A DNA stretch of 64,000 nucleotides, taken from the NCBI GenBank assembly GCA_040754075.1, contig JBFMDH010000015.1:105535-169534 (forward strand). Reading direction: 5' to 3'. The position numbers and the translations under genes were made by a program. The notes below the pieces were generated by a model. That model was not told the origin of the DNA and did not search any database. It saw only the letters and a list, made by a program, of their open reading frames with translations. This document shows, piece after piece, positions 34,352-44,119 of this stretch; the first letter of the stretch is position 1, and the number at the start of each line of letters is the position of its first letter. The DNA is from Acidobacteriota bacterium. GTDB taxonomy: Bacteria > Acidobacteriota > Blastocatellia > UBA7656.

Positions 34352-35695
34352 CTATTTGTTTTTCCCGTTTTCGATTTGTCGAATCTTCAAATACACCGAC
34401 ATTGCCGCTAGGAAAATAAACGCTAACGACAGTCCCAATCCTTTATAGCGATTGCGCAATTCAACGAGCGCCTGCTTGCCTTCTTCGGTCTGTTTTTTCG
34501 CAGACTCGATAGCCGGGCTGACGGCGTTTGCCAGTGTCGTCGGCGAAAAGCTATGAACCACGACCCGCGCATTGACCAATTGATTGCGGGTTTCCTGCAA
34601 TTCAAATTGCGGGCGGCTCACCTCCATCCCGGCTTTCGCGGCTTTCGTCAGTAACCCGTCGGCGTCATGAATTTGTTCATCCAATTCGCTAATCATTCCG
34701 CGCATAGTTGCCGCCGCCGCAAATCCCGCATCGCCTTGAGTGTGACAATTCACGCAAGCCGATTTGTCATTTGTGCCAATCAATTCATCGCTTGGCGTTT
34801 GAATTTCATGGTTACTGTGACAGACTGCGCATCCGGCTACGCCCATGTTTGCGAAAGCGTCGTTGTGTGGGCTTTTCTGAAACATTTCCGCTTGCCGCGA
34901 ATGACAGGTCCCGCAAACATTCGCCACCGCGCTGACGCCCGGCGGCGCTGCGCCGTGATTGCCGTGACAATCGTTGCAGGTCGGAGCCGACAGGTCTTGT
35001 TTTTTCTGCAAAGCTTCGGCGTGTACGCTGTGATTATATTTTTCCAGTTGGTTGGTCGGAATGTCGTACCCGCGCATATAGTCGGCATTGGCATGACACC
35101 CGCTGCAAGTGGCAGCGACATTCAACGGATAGACCGGCGAGGTCGCGTCATTTACCGCCTTGATGCCGTGAAATCCATGACAACTAATGCAGGTCGCGGG
35201 TTTTTCATCGCCCTGTTGAACCCGTTTGCCGTGAACACTGGTGGCGTATTCATGTTCCTGATCGACACGCATGGTCGGATTGAATTTTTTCATGAACTCG
35301 GCATCGCTGTGACATTTGCCGCAAAATGCCGCCATCTCTTTAGGCTTGGGTTTGGCAATGAACCCTTTGCGCGGATTCATTGCCAGTTCCGGCGCAAACT
35401 GTGTCGGATCGCCGCCGTGACAATCGGCGCAAGATAAATTGTGCTCCGCATGCACATCCTTTTGCATGGCTTCGACGGGATGGGCTAAGGCTTCGCCCAT
35501 CTGCGTGTGACATTCGACGCAACTGTTTTTCTCTTTGGTTGCGGTGGTATTTGCCGTGTCGCTTTCAGCCTTTGCGCCCTGAGTCAGCGCCCATATGATG
35601 GCGAATAAAATCAAAAACAGTAAGATCACAATGATTTTGAGACGACGATATGGTTGCTGTGTATAAAAGATTTTTTCCAGATAATGCGATTTCAT
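34352..35695 (-). CDS. Membrane-anchored nonahaem cytochrome c
   Basis: 447 residues with nine CxxCH haem sites (CVECH, CADCH, CGKCH, CISCH, CSGCH, CNDCH, CGTCH, CAVCH, CVNCH). Two hydrophobic helices hold it in the inner membrane with the haems outside: N-terminal KIIVILLFLILFAIIWALTQ and C-terminal YKGLGLSLAFIFLAAMSVYL. It starts 8 bp after the cytochrome b stop, behind GGGGGGACGC. It therefore sits where a cytochrome c1 or f would be encoded in an ordinary bc or b6f operon and probably accepts electrons from the Rieske protein. Last gene of the cluster. Confidence 0.93.
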   Translation of the reverse strand: MKSHYLEKIFYTQQPYRRLKIIVILLFLILFAIIWALTQGAKAESDTANTTATKEKNSCVECHTQMGEALAHPVEAMQKDVHAEHNLSCADCHGGDPTQFAPELAMNPRKGFIAKPKPKEMAAFCGKCHSDAEFMKKFNPTMRVDQEHEYATSVHGKRVQQGDEKPATCISCHGFHGIKAVNDATSPVYPLNVAATCSGCHANADYMRGYDIPTNQLEKYNHSVHAEALQKKQDLSAPTCNDCHGNHGAAPPGVSAVANVCGTCHSRQAEMFQKSPHNDAFANMGVAGCAVCHSNHEIQTPSDELIGTNDKSACVNCHTQGDAGFAAAATMRGMISELDEQIHDADGLLTKAAKAGMEVSRPQFELQETRNQLVNARVVVHSFSPTTLANAVSPAIESAKKQTEEGKQALVELRNRYKGLGLSLAFIFLAAMSVYLKIRQIENGKNK

Positions 35696-35703
35696 GCGTC
35701 CCC

Positions 35704-36777
35704 CTAAGCCAGATAACCCCAAACTGTCATGGTGATGATGTAAAGCAAAATGATGACGCCGAGGATGGTGAACAGGCGATGGTTTTTGCCGTTTACCGCC
35801 TTTCTATCGAGGAAGGGAACCAGCATCCAAAACATTCCGCCGATACCAAACGCGAGTGCGCCGAGAACTTCGCCGTCCATAAAACCAATTTTTGCCGGAA
35901 GCAGTTTGAGGGTTTGAAACATGAACAGAAAAAACCATTCCGGTTTAATGCCCGCCGGCGCGGGCGCAAAGGGGTCGGCTTTCTCGCCCAATTCCCAGGG
36001 AAAAATCGTCGCCAGCGAAATCAAGGCGGCAAATACCAACAGCCAGCCGAGCACATCGCGCAATAAAAAGTTGGGCACGAATTTCATGGTCGGCAACTTT
36101 TTGCTCTCGAATTTTTTCGGCACACTCATGCCTTGCCGTTGCACGAACAGGATGTGTGCGACCAGCAACAAAAGCGTGATTGCCGGAAGAACCGAGACGT
36201 GCAATCCGTAAAACCGCGTGAGCGTCGCGCCGGTCACTTCATCACCGCCGCGCAAAAACCGCAAAACCAATTGCCCGATGATGGGAACCACTCCGGCGAT
36301 TTCGGTGCCGACTTTGGTGGCGAAATAGGCAAGTTTATTCCAGGGCAACAGGTAGCCGCTGAAACCAAACCCCAGGATGATAAAAAACAACAAACTGCCC
36401 GACACCCAGGTGAGTTCACGCGGGGCGCGATAGGCTTTCAGCAAAAAGACGCTGAACATATGCACGAACATGGTGAAGATCATCAAATTGGCTGACCAGC
36501 TATGAATCGAGCGAATCAACCAGCCGAATCGCACATCCGCCATGATGTATTGCACACTTTCAAAGGCGGTTTCGGCTCCCGGTTTGTAATAAAACAGCAA
36601 CAGCACGCCGGTAATCATTTGCACGGCGAAGAGAAACAGCGTCATGCCGCCAAAGTAATACCAGATGGTGTGGCGATGTAGCGGGACTTCTTTTTTTTGC
36701 GCCAGTTGTTTGAGCGTTTCGATGCCGACGCGGTCATCGAGCCAGGTGAGCGTATCGCTTTGCAAGGTTAATTTCAT
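35704..36777 (-). CDS. Cytochrome b of a Rieske/b complex (fused b6 + subunit IV type)
   Basis: 357 residues and about eight membrane helices. The haem-b ligands are in [20 protein letters not shown] and [20 protein letters not shown], two His per helix, 14 residues apart in the first pair. The Qo-site loop is KPEWFF rather than the common PEWY. The N-terminal part matches b6 and the C-terminal ~130 residues match subunit IV. It oxidises quinol in the inner membrane. It starts 3 bp after the Rieske stop. Confidence 0.93.
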   Translation of the reverse strand: MKLTLQSDTLTWLDDRVGIETLKQLAQKKEVPLHRHTIWYYFGGMTLFLFAVQMITGVLLLFYYKPGAETAFESVQYIMADVRFGWLIRSIHSWSANLMIFTMFVHMFSVFLLKAYRAPRELTWVSGSLLFFIILGFGFSGYLLPWNKLAYFATKVGTEIAGVVPIIGQLVLRFLRGGDEVTGATLTRFYGLHVSVLPAITLLLLVAHILFVQRQGMSVPKKFESKKLPTMKFVPNFLLRDVLGWLLVFAALISLATIFPWELGEKADPFAPAPAGIKPEWFFLFMFQTLKLLPAKIGFMDGEVLGALAFGIGGMFWMLVPFLDRKAVNGKNHRLFTILGVIILLYIITMTVWGYLA

Positions 36778-36780
36778 GAG

Positions 36781-37287
36781 TTACCCCTTTGAGACAAAGA
36801 TTTCATCGCCGCGAACCTTGACCTCGAATTGTTCAAGCGGTCTGGGCGGCGGACCCGCGATGTTTTTGCCGTTCAGGTCATAACGCCCGTTGTGACAGGC
36901 GCACCAGATTTCCTGGCTGTCTTCGCGATATTGCACAGTGCAATTCAGATGGGTGCAGGTGGCTGAAAAAGCGCAGACTTCGCCGCTGGCTTTTTTGACG
37001 ATGATTCCGGGTTTGGTGCCGAATTTGAAAATCTTGCCGGTGTTGGCTTTCAACTCGCTGAGCTTACCGGCAACAACGCTGGCTTGACTGGCTTCGACAA
37101 CTTGCGGGGGAATCAAAAATTTAATAATCGGATAAAAGATTGACGCAAAGGTTGCGCTGAAACTGGTCAGTAATAAACTGTCAATGAACCTGCGTCGTTG
37201 TTTTGACGAAGGCACAATCTCTTTCGGGTTATCTGATAAACCCGCCGCTTCGTGGATGTCAGCGGATAATCGTACAACTTCTTTCAT
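36781..37287 (-). CDS. Rieske iron-sulphur protein
   Basis: 168 residues. A charged N-terminus with RRRF precedes one membrane helix (~36-58), and the periplasmic Rieske domain follows. The 2Fe-2S ligands are Cys111 and His113 (CTHLNC) and Cys129 and His132 (CACHNG). Cys116 and Cys131 form the usual disulphide. It carries electrons from quinol at cytochrome b to a cytochrome c. ATG 37287 follows AGGAG. The cytochrome b gene begins 3 bp later. Confidence 0.95.
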   Translation of the reverse strand: MKEVVRLSADIHEAAGLSDNPKEIVPSSKQRRRFIDSLLLTSFSATFASIFYPIIKFLIPPQVVEASQASVVAGKLSELKANTGKIFKFGTKPGIIVKKASGEVCAFSATCTHLNCTVQYREDSQEIWCACHNGRYDLNGKNIAGPPPRPLEQFEVKVRGDEIFVSKG

Positions 37288-37357
37288 ACAAATAGGCTCC
37301 TGAAAAAATATTAGGGGTATCTCGTGTTCGCCTTACCTCACATTGAGGAATGCCTCG

Positions 37358-37407
37358 AATTTGGCTAAAGCCAGAGGAAGCAGGGAAGCAAAGGCTTTAG
37401 CCAAATT
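37358..37407. repeat. 15-bp perfect inverted repeat before the Rieske gene
   Basis: AATTTGGCTAAAGCC (37358-37372) and its complement (37393-37407) enclose 20 nt. It lies in the 137-bp gap between the mono-haem cytochrome and Rieske genes. It may end or attenuate the upstream transcript. Confidence 0.55.
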
Positions 37408-37424
37408 TCAAAAATAGCGGCTGA

Positions 37425-37766
37425 TTATTTTTTTAAGGTGCGAATATGCGCGACCAGTTGTTGAATCTGTCCGGCGTCTAAACTTTTAGCGAACCCCGGC
37501 ATTTTGGCTTTGCCATTGGCAATGATGGTGTTGATTTGCGCGTCGCTCTGCTTTTGCACTTCGGCTGCGCCTAAATCATGCGCGCCCATCTTTTTACCCA
37601 TTTCGGTGCCGCTGCCGTCGGCTGCATGACAGGCGGCGCATTTCGCTTTGAAAAGACTTGCGCCTTCACTCACCACAGGATTTACCGCCTGCGATTGATG
37701 CGGAAAAAATATGTCGACGGTTAAAGCAAGTAGGGCTGCGAATGTGACTATCGTTTTTTTATTCAT
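37425..37766 (-). CDS. Small mono-haem cytochrome c
   Basis: 113 residues: a signal peptide (TIVTFAALLALTVDIFF), one haem site CAACH (~41-45), and the axial Met in KAKMPGFAKSLDAG. This is a class I soluble cytochrome c that shuttles electrons in the periplasm. ATG 37766 follows CGGAGG. Its place between the 12-haem cytochrome and the Rieske gene suggests it links the Rieske/b complex to the multihaem proteins or to an oxidase. Confidence 0.93.
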   Translation of the reverse strand: MNKKTIVTFAALLALTVDIFFPHQSQAVNPVVSEGASLFKAKCAACHAADGSGTEMGKKMGAHDLGAAEVQKQSDAQINTIIANGKAKMPGFAKSLDAGQIQQLVAHIRTLKK

Positions 37767-37802
37767 TGAACTTCCTCCGAAAAATTTGAATTGGCGTTTT
37801 GC

Positions 37803-39713
37803 TTAATAGCTGAATGCGTTGTGATTTTCTCCGTGACAGTTCAAGCTACAACTGCCATTCCTGAATCCGGTTGCCCGGTATTCCAATAAGCCTCTGGAAT
37901 TGGGGGCGACAATGCTCAAATCGAAATTGATCAAATGTGAATTGTTGACCGTGTTGCCGCCATTGATACCGTGGGCATCGTGACAGACCGAACACGACGC
38001 GCCGACTTCAACAATGTGTTTGCGGTGTTCGCTGAAACTGCGGTCATTGACGATGCTGTTCAAGTCATGACATTTATCGCAAAGCGCATAAGCGGCGGTC
38101 GAATAAGTGATTCTCGGAAAATCGCCGCCGGGCGTTGCAGGCGGCGTGTTGTAAGAATAATTGCGCTCCAACAGATGAACGAGGTTCGAGCCGTGCGTGC
38201 CTGCGGGCGCGGTTCCGGTTCCGAGATTTCTTCCGAGATTATTGTTATGACAATCCGAACAATAAATTAAACTGCCGGGCGACAGCGGTCGTCCGGGAAG
38301 CGGCTGTCCGTTGCTGCCAATCACAGCCGTTCGCAAACTCGGCACTTCGCCATTGGTTCCGGTGGAAAGTCCTCGCGGATTGATGACCGGATGAAAAGAG
38401 ACGCTTGATAAAAATTCCAGACGTTTATTGGCTACGCTTGGATTGTTTTGATTTACCAAACGGTCAGGCGCGCGCCCGAAACCGATGTCGGAACTCATGG
38501 CTTGCGGTTTGTTGGCGCTGTCAGCGTGGCATTTCAAACAGATTTCATACTCGAACTGCGCGCTGTTGGTGCCAAGCCCCGATGACGTAAACCCCTTCAC
38601 ATTAAATAAAGCGCCGCTCACCGATGGCGGCGAAGCGGTTTGCGCGTTTGCCGAATGTGAATTGTGACAATCGGCACATTCGACGTGCCGCGCCGCGCCC
38701 GCTGCGGTTTCGGGAAGCGGGAAACTCGCCGAATTTCTCCCTTCGGAAGCATCGTGAACGGATGGCGTGAGGTTCACCGGATGGCGATAAATTTTATTCT
38801 GAAATTCCGCTTGAATATTTTTGTTGCTGTCGGCAACCGTGCCGTTATGACATTTGTAACAGGCATTCTCTTCATTGAATTTCTGCAAACGCCCGGCAAA
38901 AGCCGATGTGTGCGGACGGTGACAGCTTTCGCAACCGTTATTCGCAACCCCCGTATAGCCGGTGTGCGCGCCTTGCGTTGCGGTGTATCGCGCGTCATCA
39001 AGCGCGCTCGCCGGTTGATAATGCGACGAAGTGTTCCAGCCGGTGTTGGTGTGGCAACTCAGACAAAGCGCCGAACGCAGATTGGCTTTAACCAGAAATT
39101 TGCCCATCGTTGCATCGAGATTTTCGACGTGCGGGTCGTGACAGGACGAGCACTGCACTTTGCCAAGTCTGTCCAAACGCACACGGTCGTTTGGCGGCGG
39201 GTTCTGCACTTCGGAACCCACGACGGGCGTAAAGGAAAACGGATGATCGTCGGCAAAGCCTGTGCCTTTGTGAATGTTGGACGCCGAAGATGGCGGCAGG
39301 GTGTAGTTGCTGCCTTGCACGAAAGGAATCAAGCCGTTATTTATCGTGTCGCCCATGGCAATCGTGCCGTCGTGACAGCTTAAACAGAGTTTCGATGAAT
39401 CGGCATTGGTCATCTGACTCATGGTCGCGCGCAAAGTCGTGCTGCTATAGAGTTGATAAGCCGGGACGTTGGAATTCTGGTGATTCCACAACGGCGTTGC
39501 CGGATTGGCGTTGTGCGGCGTGTGGCAAAAAATGCAGGCTTTGTCTTCAGTTGTCGAACGAATGGTCGCCGCGCTCTGCACCGTAAAATCATGTTTGGAA
39601 TTGAAGATGAGCGATTTCGAGTTTTGACTATGAACCGTTCCGTCGAACGCAAAAAATAGCCCGACGCCGACGCTCAGTATGACGCAAAGTTGAAGCAATT
39701 TTCGTTTTTCCAT
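37803..39713 (-). CDS. Dodecahaem cytochrome c
   Basis: 636 residues with a signal peptide (LQLCVILSVGVGLFFAFDGTV). Eleven CxxCH sites and one C-terminal CxxxCH (CSLNCH) are present. Several are followed by His a few residues on (CHTPHN, CHDPHV, CHRPHT, CHNSHS, CHDAHG), which supply the second axial ligand. The first two sites resemble those of the 4-haem protein at 44120, so they share ancestry. Lacking a C-terminal anchor, it is periplasmic or secreted. It begins 9 bp after the NHL gene's stop and is followed 36 bp later by cytochrome c. It is a probable electron conduit or terminal reductase. Confidence 0.92.
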   Translation of the reverse strand: MEKRKLLQLCVILSVGVGLFFAFDGTVHSQNSKSLIFNSKHDFTVQSAATIRSTTEDKACIFCHTPHNANPATPLWNHQNSNVPAYQLYSSTTLRATMSQMTNADSSKLCLSCHDGTIAMGDTINNGLIPFVQGSNYTLPPSSASNIHKGTGFADDHPFSFTPVVGSEVQNPPPNDRVRLDRLGKVQCSSCHDPHVENLDATMGKFLVKANLRSALCLSCHTNTGWNTSSHYQPASALDDARYTATQGAHTGYTGVANNGCESCHRPHTSAFAGRLQKFNEENACYKCHNGTVADSNKNIQAEFQNKIYRHPVNLTPSVHDASEGRNSASFPLPETAAGAARHVECADCHNSHSANAQTASPPSVSGALFNVKGFTSSGLGTNSAQFEYEICLKCHADSANKPQAMSSDIGFGRAPDRLVNQNNPSVANKRLEFLSSVSFHPVINPRGLSTGTNGEVPSLRTAVIGSNGQPLPGRPLSPGSLIYCSDCHNNNLGRNLGTGTAPAGTHGSNLVHLLERNYSYNTPPATPGGDFPRITYSTAAYALCDKCHDLNSIVNDRSFSEHRKHIVEVGASCSVCHDAHGINGGNTVNNSHLINFDLSIVAPNSRGLLEYRATGFRNGSCSLNCHGENHNAFSY

Positions 39714-39722
39714 AGTCGTTGG

Positions 39723-40805
39723 TTATTTTCGCGTAGCGTTGCTCTCTTTTAAGTATTTGAAAACCTGTATGCGGCGATTGTAGGAATCCGCAACATAGAC
39801 ATTGTCGTCGGCATCGATGTGTATGGCGGTTGGTAAATAGAATTCGCCTCTATGCGAACCGGTCTCGCCAAATGCCATCAGAAAACTGCCGTCCCGGTCA
39901 TAAATATTCACAACATCGTGCAAGCCTTCGACGACATAAATGTGCCCTGCGCTGTCCATCGCAACACCTTTCGGTTTATCCAAATCGCCATAACCGTCGC
40001 CGCGGCGTCCAAGGGTCGAAATGAATTTTCCATCTTTATTGAAAATCTGAATGCGGGCATTGAAAGTATCGGTAATCAAAACTCTATCGCCTTTGATACA
40101 GATGTGAGTTGGATAATTGAATTCGCCTTCGCCTGCGCCGCGTTTGCCGAATTTGAATAACCCGGTGCCTTCAAGCGTCAAGACATCGACTTCGCCTTTG
40201 ACGGTTTCGACAACATAGAGCCGCCGGGTCTGTTTATCGATGGCAATTCCCGAAGGTCTGTTGAACATGCCTTCATCTGCGCCAAGTCGTTTTTGAAATT
40301 TGCCGTCGCGGTTGAAGATGAAAATTTTTCCGCTAGCCGAATCGGCTGCGTAGATATTGTCTTCGGCGTCAATTGCGACGGCGACCACGGAAATAAATGG
40401 GTCTTTGTTGGAGGGTTCTTTGATAGAGAAATATTTTTTTTCCTGCGCATCAAAAACGTGTACGCATCGCGCTTTGGGGTCAGCGACGATTAAACGATTG
40501 TGACTGTCTGTTGTGACTCCGTAAGGTGAAACCAGAAAGGCATCGGTTTCCTCGAAGCCGACAATTTTTTTCACCAGGCGTTTGAGAAACGATGATTGTT
40601 TGAGTTTCAAATCCTTGGGTGAAGCGATGCTGTTTAAATATTTAATGCGCGGCGTATCGGGCGCAGCGGGCCAATACAACTCACTGCTATCGCGGTTGTC
40701 CGCAACAATATTTGCCAGCGAACCTGAAAAAAAGATTAAAAGCAGCGCGCCAAGAAAAATCAGCGTGATGAGCGCCTTCGCTTTTTTTACGTTATCGAAT
40801 TTCAT
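39723..40805 (-). CDS. Exported NHL-repeat propeller (second of two)
   Basis: 360 residues. An N-terminal hydrophobic segment (ALITLIFLGALLLIFFSGSL) acts as signal or lipid-free anchor. The linker YWPAAPDTPRIKYLNSIASP is shared with the NHL protein at 44963. Six NHL blades follow (GVTTDSHNRLIVADPKARCV, AIDAEDNIYAADSASGKIFI and similar). It would bind a partner, probably a cytochrome, outside the inner membrane. It lies 14 bp after the beta-barrel gene and 9 bp before the 12-haem gene. Confidence 0.9.
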   Translation of the reverse strand: MKFDNVKKAKALITLIFLGALLLIFFSGSLANIVADNRDSSELYWPAAPDTPRIKYLNSIASPKDLKLKQSSFLKRLVKKIVGFEETDAFLVSPYGVTTDSHNRLIVADPKARCVHVFDAQEKKYFSIKEPSNKDPFISVVAVAIDAEDNIYAADSASGKIFIFNRDGKFQKRLGADEGMFNRPSGIAIDKQTRRLYVVETVKGEVDVLTLEGTGLFKFGKRGAGEGEFNYPTHICIKGDRVLITDTFNARIQIFNKDGKFISTLGRRGDGYGDLDKPKGVAMDSAGHIYVVEGLHDVVNIYDRDGSFLMAFGETGSHRGEFYLPTAIHIDADDNVYVADSYNRRIQVFKYLKESNATRK

Positions 40806-40819
40806 CTGCCTGCCTTTAA

Positions 40820-42907
40820 TTAAAAAATTCTGAACGGACGCGAGACCCGGAAAAAGTAATACGTGCGGTCGCGCATCAATAAATTCTGGGTGTCCTGTTG
40901 TTGAATCAACGCCCCTGCCATGACCGTAAATTTGCCGAGTTTGTAAGTGATAATGACATCCAACTGCTCGCCGAAAACATTGTTGGTGACGATGAAATAT
41001 GCCTGATCTTTGAGATAGCGGACTTCGATATCGAGGTCACGCGCGGGTTTGACACGAGCAAGCCCCAGGGTGAAGGTTCCCGAGGTTTTCAAAAACGGGT
41101 CACGAATCAAGGTATCGGTCGGCAACACGATGAACATCCGGCTGGGATCAACGACAAGCGTTGAAGTGAACACATCGCGCAATCCTAGATGGTGGTTGCG
41201 CGAATAGAGCAGGGTGAAAATTCGATGGTCAAGCCCGGCTGAATAGGTCAGTTTGCGAAAATCTTCGCGCCCGCGATTGGTCAAATAGGTCACGGTGTTT
41301 TTGCCGATGGTGGCGTAGAGTCGCAAACTGCCACGCGGTTGCGTTTCGATTTTTCCGTTAAGATACTGGTCGGCAAAAAAACCGCCAATCTGAAAAGTGT
41401 CCGGTCGAAACGAATAGTTGTAATCGGCGGAAACCAGAATATATTTCATATCGCCGACGCTCACGCCTGCTGAATAATTATGAAATTCAATATTGCGGTC
41501 ATGATTGAAATTCGATTTGGCATATGCCAAGCCTTCGAGCACGCTGGCGCGGGTGTCGATGAATTTCACGCGCTTGTTCCAACTGACGGTTCCTGAAACA
41601 TCGAGCAGGCGAGTGGCAAATTCATTCAACGGATGCGGCGATTGAATGAAACTCGCGCCGGTCGCGCCGCTCACGGTAATTTCGGGTCGCAGACGATAGG
41701 TCGCCTGCGTGCCAATCGCATGAAAAGAATTGGTGAAGTTTTCAGTCGGTTGCAAACGCGCGGCGCTCGTTAAATCGCGAAAATTATTTGCTGCACTGAA
41801 GGTCGACTGTGAATCCAAGCGGTTTTGCAAAGCTTGTTGTAAACGCCTGCCTTCTTCGATAACCCGTTGTCTTTCGGCTTCGAGAAAATTGGTTTCGATT
41901 TTTTGTCGTTCAAGGCGTTGGGCTTCCATCGGCGACAGGTTCGGCGATTTGGCAGCATCGCGATTGGCTGCGACAACTTGTCGGTCTGTAGAAAGTTCGG
42001 CAATGGTCGCGCTTGCGGTAAGGGCGCTTGCATAACTGTTGTTGCGATAATACTGATGATAAATTCGGGTGCTCAGTTTTTCCGTATGCGCGGTCAGTAA
42101 ATCGCTTTGCATATTGAAAAATGAGAAACCTTGTTTCGGGCGCGTCGGGTTTTCTAAAAAATGCAGATTTTCAAATGACGAATTGATATAGAGGTTGGAT
42201 TTTTTTGCCACCGGTCGCCGCGCATCGAAACGCAACAAATGCAAATTGGTTCGCAAATCGGTAATCCCTTCGTCCGAAGACTGGCGATGGTAACTTGAAT
42301 TGACATCCCACCCTTTGAGTTTATCGGCTACGTTTGTGGTGAAATTTCTGGCGTGGCTTTTAAATGCCGAACTGGTTAAAAACCGTGTGTCATAATCGGT
42401 GTCATCAAAATTGACAAACAAACGCGGATATTTCGCTAGTCGCAGTTGCCAATCGAATCCGATACTTTTGCGCCCCGATGATGCATTGGTAATCTGTTTT
42501 TCGAGATAGTTGCTGTCTTGCTTATTGAAATGAAAGCGAAACGGATAAGGCGAAGTCGGCAAAAAATCGACGTTCACGCCGAGACCGGTGATGCCATAGC
42601 GCGTATCGAATTCATCGAACGCGCCTTTGTTGCGCGTGAACCCGCCATCGAATGACAGCTTCAAAAAACGCGGGTCAATAATGTAGGTGCCGAGATGTAA
42701 ATCCAACCCGAATCCTAAATCGCGCGATTGATTGCGAACGTCGTTGTCGGACGATGTGACATTTTGGGTTTGCGCGTGAACCTTGGATTTTGAGTAACTC
42801 AAATTCAACGTGCCGCTAAGTTCCACTTTTTGCTCCTGCGCATAAATGGTTGTGGTCATCCCAAAGATTAAAAATATGAAAAAGGTTTTGGATAATCGGC
42901 TTTGCAT
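40820..42907 (-). CDS. Outer-membrane beta-barrel, possible electron-conduit porin
   Basis: 695 residues. The signal peptide is KTFFIFLIFGMTTTIYAQ. The mature protein is rich in alternating beta strands and ends in Phe (VSRPFRIF), the usual barrel-assembly signal. No plug or TonB box is seen. The size and neighbours (multihaem cytochromes, NHL proteins, a parvulin) fit MtrB/PioB-type or Geobacter-type porin-cytochrome conduits, although no sequence match can be tested here. A helical, charged insertion of ~65 residues (~300-370, with MEAQRLERQKIETNFLEAER) interrupts the strands. ATG 42907 lies 11 bp after the parvulin stop, with GAGGTG in front. Confidence 0.82.
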   Translation of the reverse strand: MQSRLSKTFFIFLIFGMTTTIYAQEQKVELSGTLNLSYSKSKVHAQTQNVTSSDNDVRNQSRDLGFGLDLHLGTYIIDPRFLKLSFDGGFTRNKGAFDEFDTRYGITGLGVNVDFLPTSPYPFRFHFNKQDSNYLEKQITNASSGRKSIGFDWQLRLAKYPRLFVNFDDTDYDTRFLTSSAFKSHARNFTTNVADKLKGWDVNSSYHRQSSDEGITDLRTNLHLLRFDARRPVAKKSNLYINSSFENLHFLENPTRPKQGFSFFNMQSDLLTAHTEKLSTRIYHQYYRNNSYASALTASATIAELSTDRQVVAANRDAAKSPNLSPMEAQRLERQKIETNFLEAERQRVIEEGRRLQQALQNRLDSQSTFSAANNFRDLTSAARLQPTENFTNSFHAIGTQATYRLRPEITVSGATGASFIQSPHPLNEFATRLLDVSGTVSWNKRVKFIDTRASVLEGLAYAKSNFNHDRNIEFHNYSAGVSVGDMKYILVSADYNYSFRPDTFQIGGFFADQYLNGKIETQPRGSLRLYATIGKNTVTYLTNRGREDFRKLTYSAGLDHRIFTLLYSRNHHLGLRDVFTSTLVVDPSRMFIVLPTDTLIRDPFLKTSGTFTLGLARVKPARDLDIEVRYLKDQAYFIVTNNVFGEQLDVIITYKLGKFTVMAGALIQQQDTQNLLMRDRTYYFFRVSRPFRIF

Positions 42908-42918
42908 AATCACCTCGT

Positions 42919-44049
42919 TCATTGCTCGTTGACATATTCGATTTTTGCGGCGGCTTTGAGGTCGTTGATAAATTGCACCAGCGTATCTTTGCGGCGTTTT
43001 TCAACGAGGGCATTTCTTATCTTGTCTTTCACTTCATCGAATTTCAGCAACCGTTCACTCTGGCGGTTTTCAACTTTGATGAGGTGCCATTCCTGAGCGA
43101 TAAATACCGGCGTCAGCAGTTCTCCGACTGGCGCTGCGAAAACGATAGTTTCTAATTCGGCATTCAATTGCCCCCGGTGAATTTGCCCGTAATCGCCGCC
43201 CATGACGCGGTAATCATCTTCTGAATATTTGTAAGCGACTTCGGAAAAGGTTTTGCCGCTTTTAATGGATTCGTAAGCCTCATCAATTTTCTGTTTGGCT
43301 GCCGCTTCGTTGTTCGGACGATGTTTGATGACGATGTCATTGAGATGAAGCGAAGGCGGCACGGTGAATTTGTTTTTGTTCGCTTCGTAATACTTTTTTA
43401 CTTCAAGGTCAGCAACTTTGGCTTTGTCTTCGATTGCTACCTGATGAATTTTTCTAAGCAATAAATCTTTTTCGATGCGTTGGGTAAATTCGCTTTCGCT
43501 GATGTGGTCGGCTTGTAAGGCTTCTTGAAAATTTTTCTCGGTTTTATAGCGGGTTTTGATTTTCTGGATTGCCTCAGCCAAATCTTTTTTAGCGACGCGC
43601 AACCCCAGGGCTTTGGCTTTTTGATAAGCGAGTTCGCGGACAATCAATTCATCGAGTGCAGTGTTTCTGAGGTCATCGCGTTTCTTGCCGTTCATGCTTG
43701 AATGCGCGGTTGGCGAAATCAGAACTTTGTCGAGTTCTTCTTCAAGCTCGCCTGCGGTAATGCTCACCCCGTTGACCGTCGCAATGACCGCTTGGGCTTC
43801 GCCTTCGGACAGCATCTTGGAGGGCGCAGCGATTGGCGCGGCGGTTTCGCGTTTGCTTGCCGGAAAGGAAAAAGCCGATTTTTCGGTATCGGGGTTATCA
43901 GGCGAGCGCGGCGCGAAAGGTTTGGTGACACTGGCTTCTTCAGGCGGTTCGCTTTTGGCGCGGGTGATTTCGCTTACCAGAAAGAATGCGCCGACCATTC
44001 CGAAAATTAGCGCCACGATGATCATTGAAACGGTTTTCATTTTATTCAT
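42919..44049 (-). CDS. Exported peptidyl-prolyl isomerase (SurA/PrsA-like)
   Basis: 376 residues. An N-terminal membrane or signal segment (VSMIIVALIFGMVGAFFLV) is followed by a SurA-type chaperone region (~85-215, TVNGVSITAGELEEELDKVL). A parvulin domain comes next at ~220-330 (LHLNDIVIKHR, FSEVAYKYSED, GGDYGQIHRGQL, LIKVENRQ). Such proteins escort outer-membrane barrels. The adjacent gene encodes the barrel, so it is likely a dedicated assembly factor. ATG 44049 follows GGGAG. The upstream open frame is dropped. Confidence 0.9.
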   Translation of the reverse strand: MNKMKTVSMIIVALIFGMVGAFFLVSEITRAKSEPPEEASVTKPFAPRSPDNPDTEKSAFSFPASKRETAAPIAAPSKMLSEGEAQAVIATVNGVSITAGELEEELDKVLISPTAHSSMNGKKRDDLRNTALDELIVRELAYQKAKALGLRVAKKDLAEAIQKIKTRYKTEKNFQEALQADHISESEFTQRIEKDLLLRKIHQVAIEDKAKVADLEVKKYYEANKNKFTVPPSLHLNDIVIKHRPNNEAAAKQKIDEAYESIKSGKTFSEVAYKYSEDDYRVMGGDYGQIHRGQLNAELETIVFAAPVGELLTPVFIAQEWHLIKVENRQSERLLKFDEVKDKIRNALVEKRRKDTLVQFINDLKAAAKIEYVNEQ

Positions 44050-44119
44050 AACCAAACTCCCGAATTCAGGTTTGCCAATAGAGGCATAAACAAACGGCAT
44101 TTATGCCTCTTTGGGTTGA

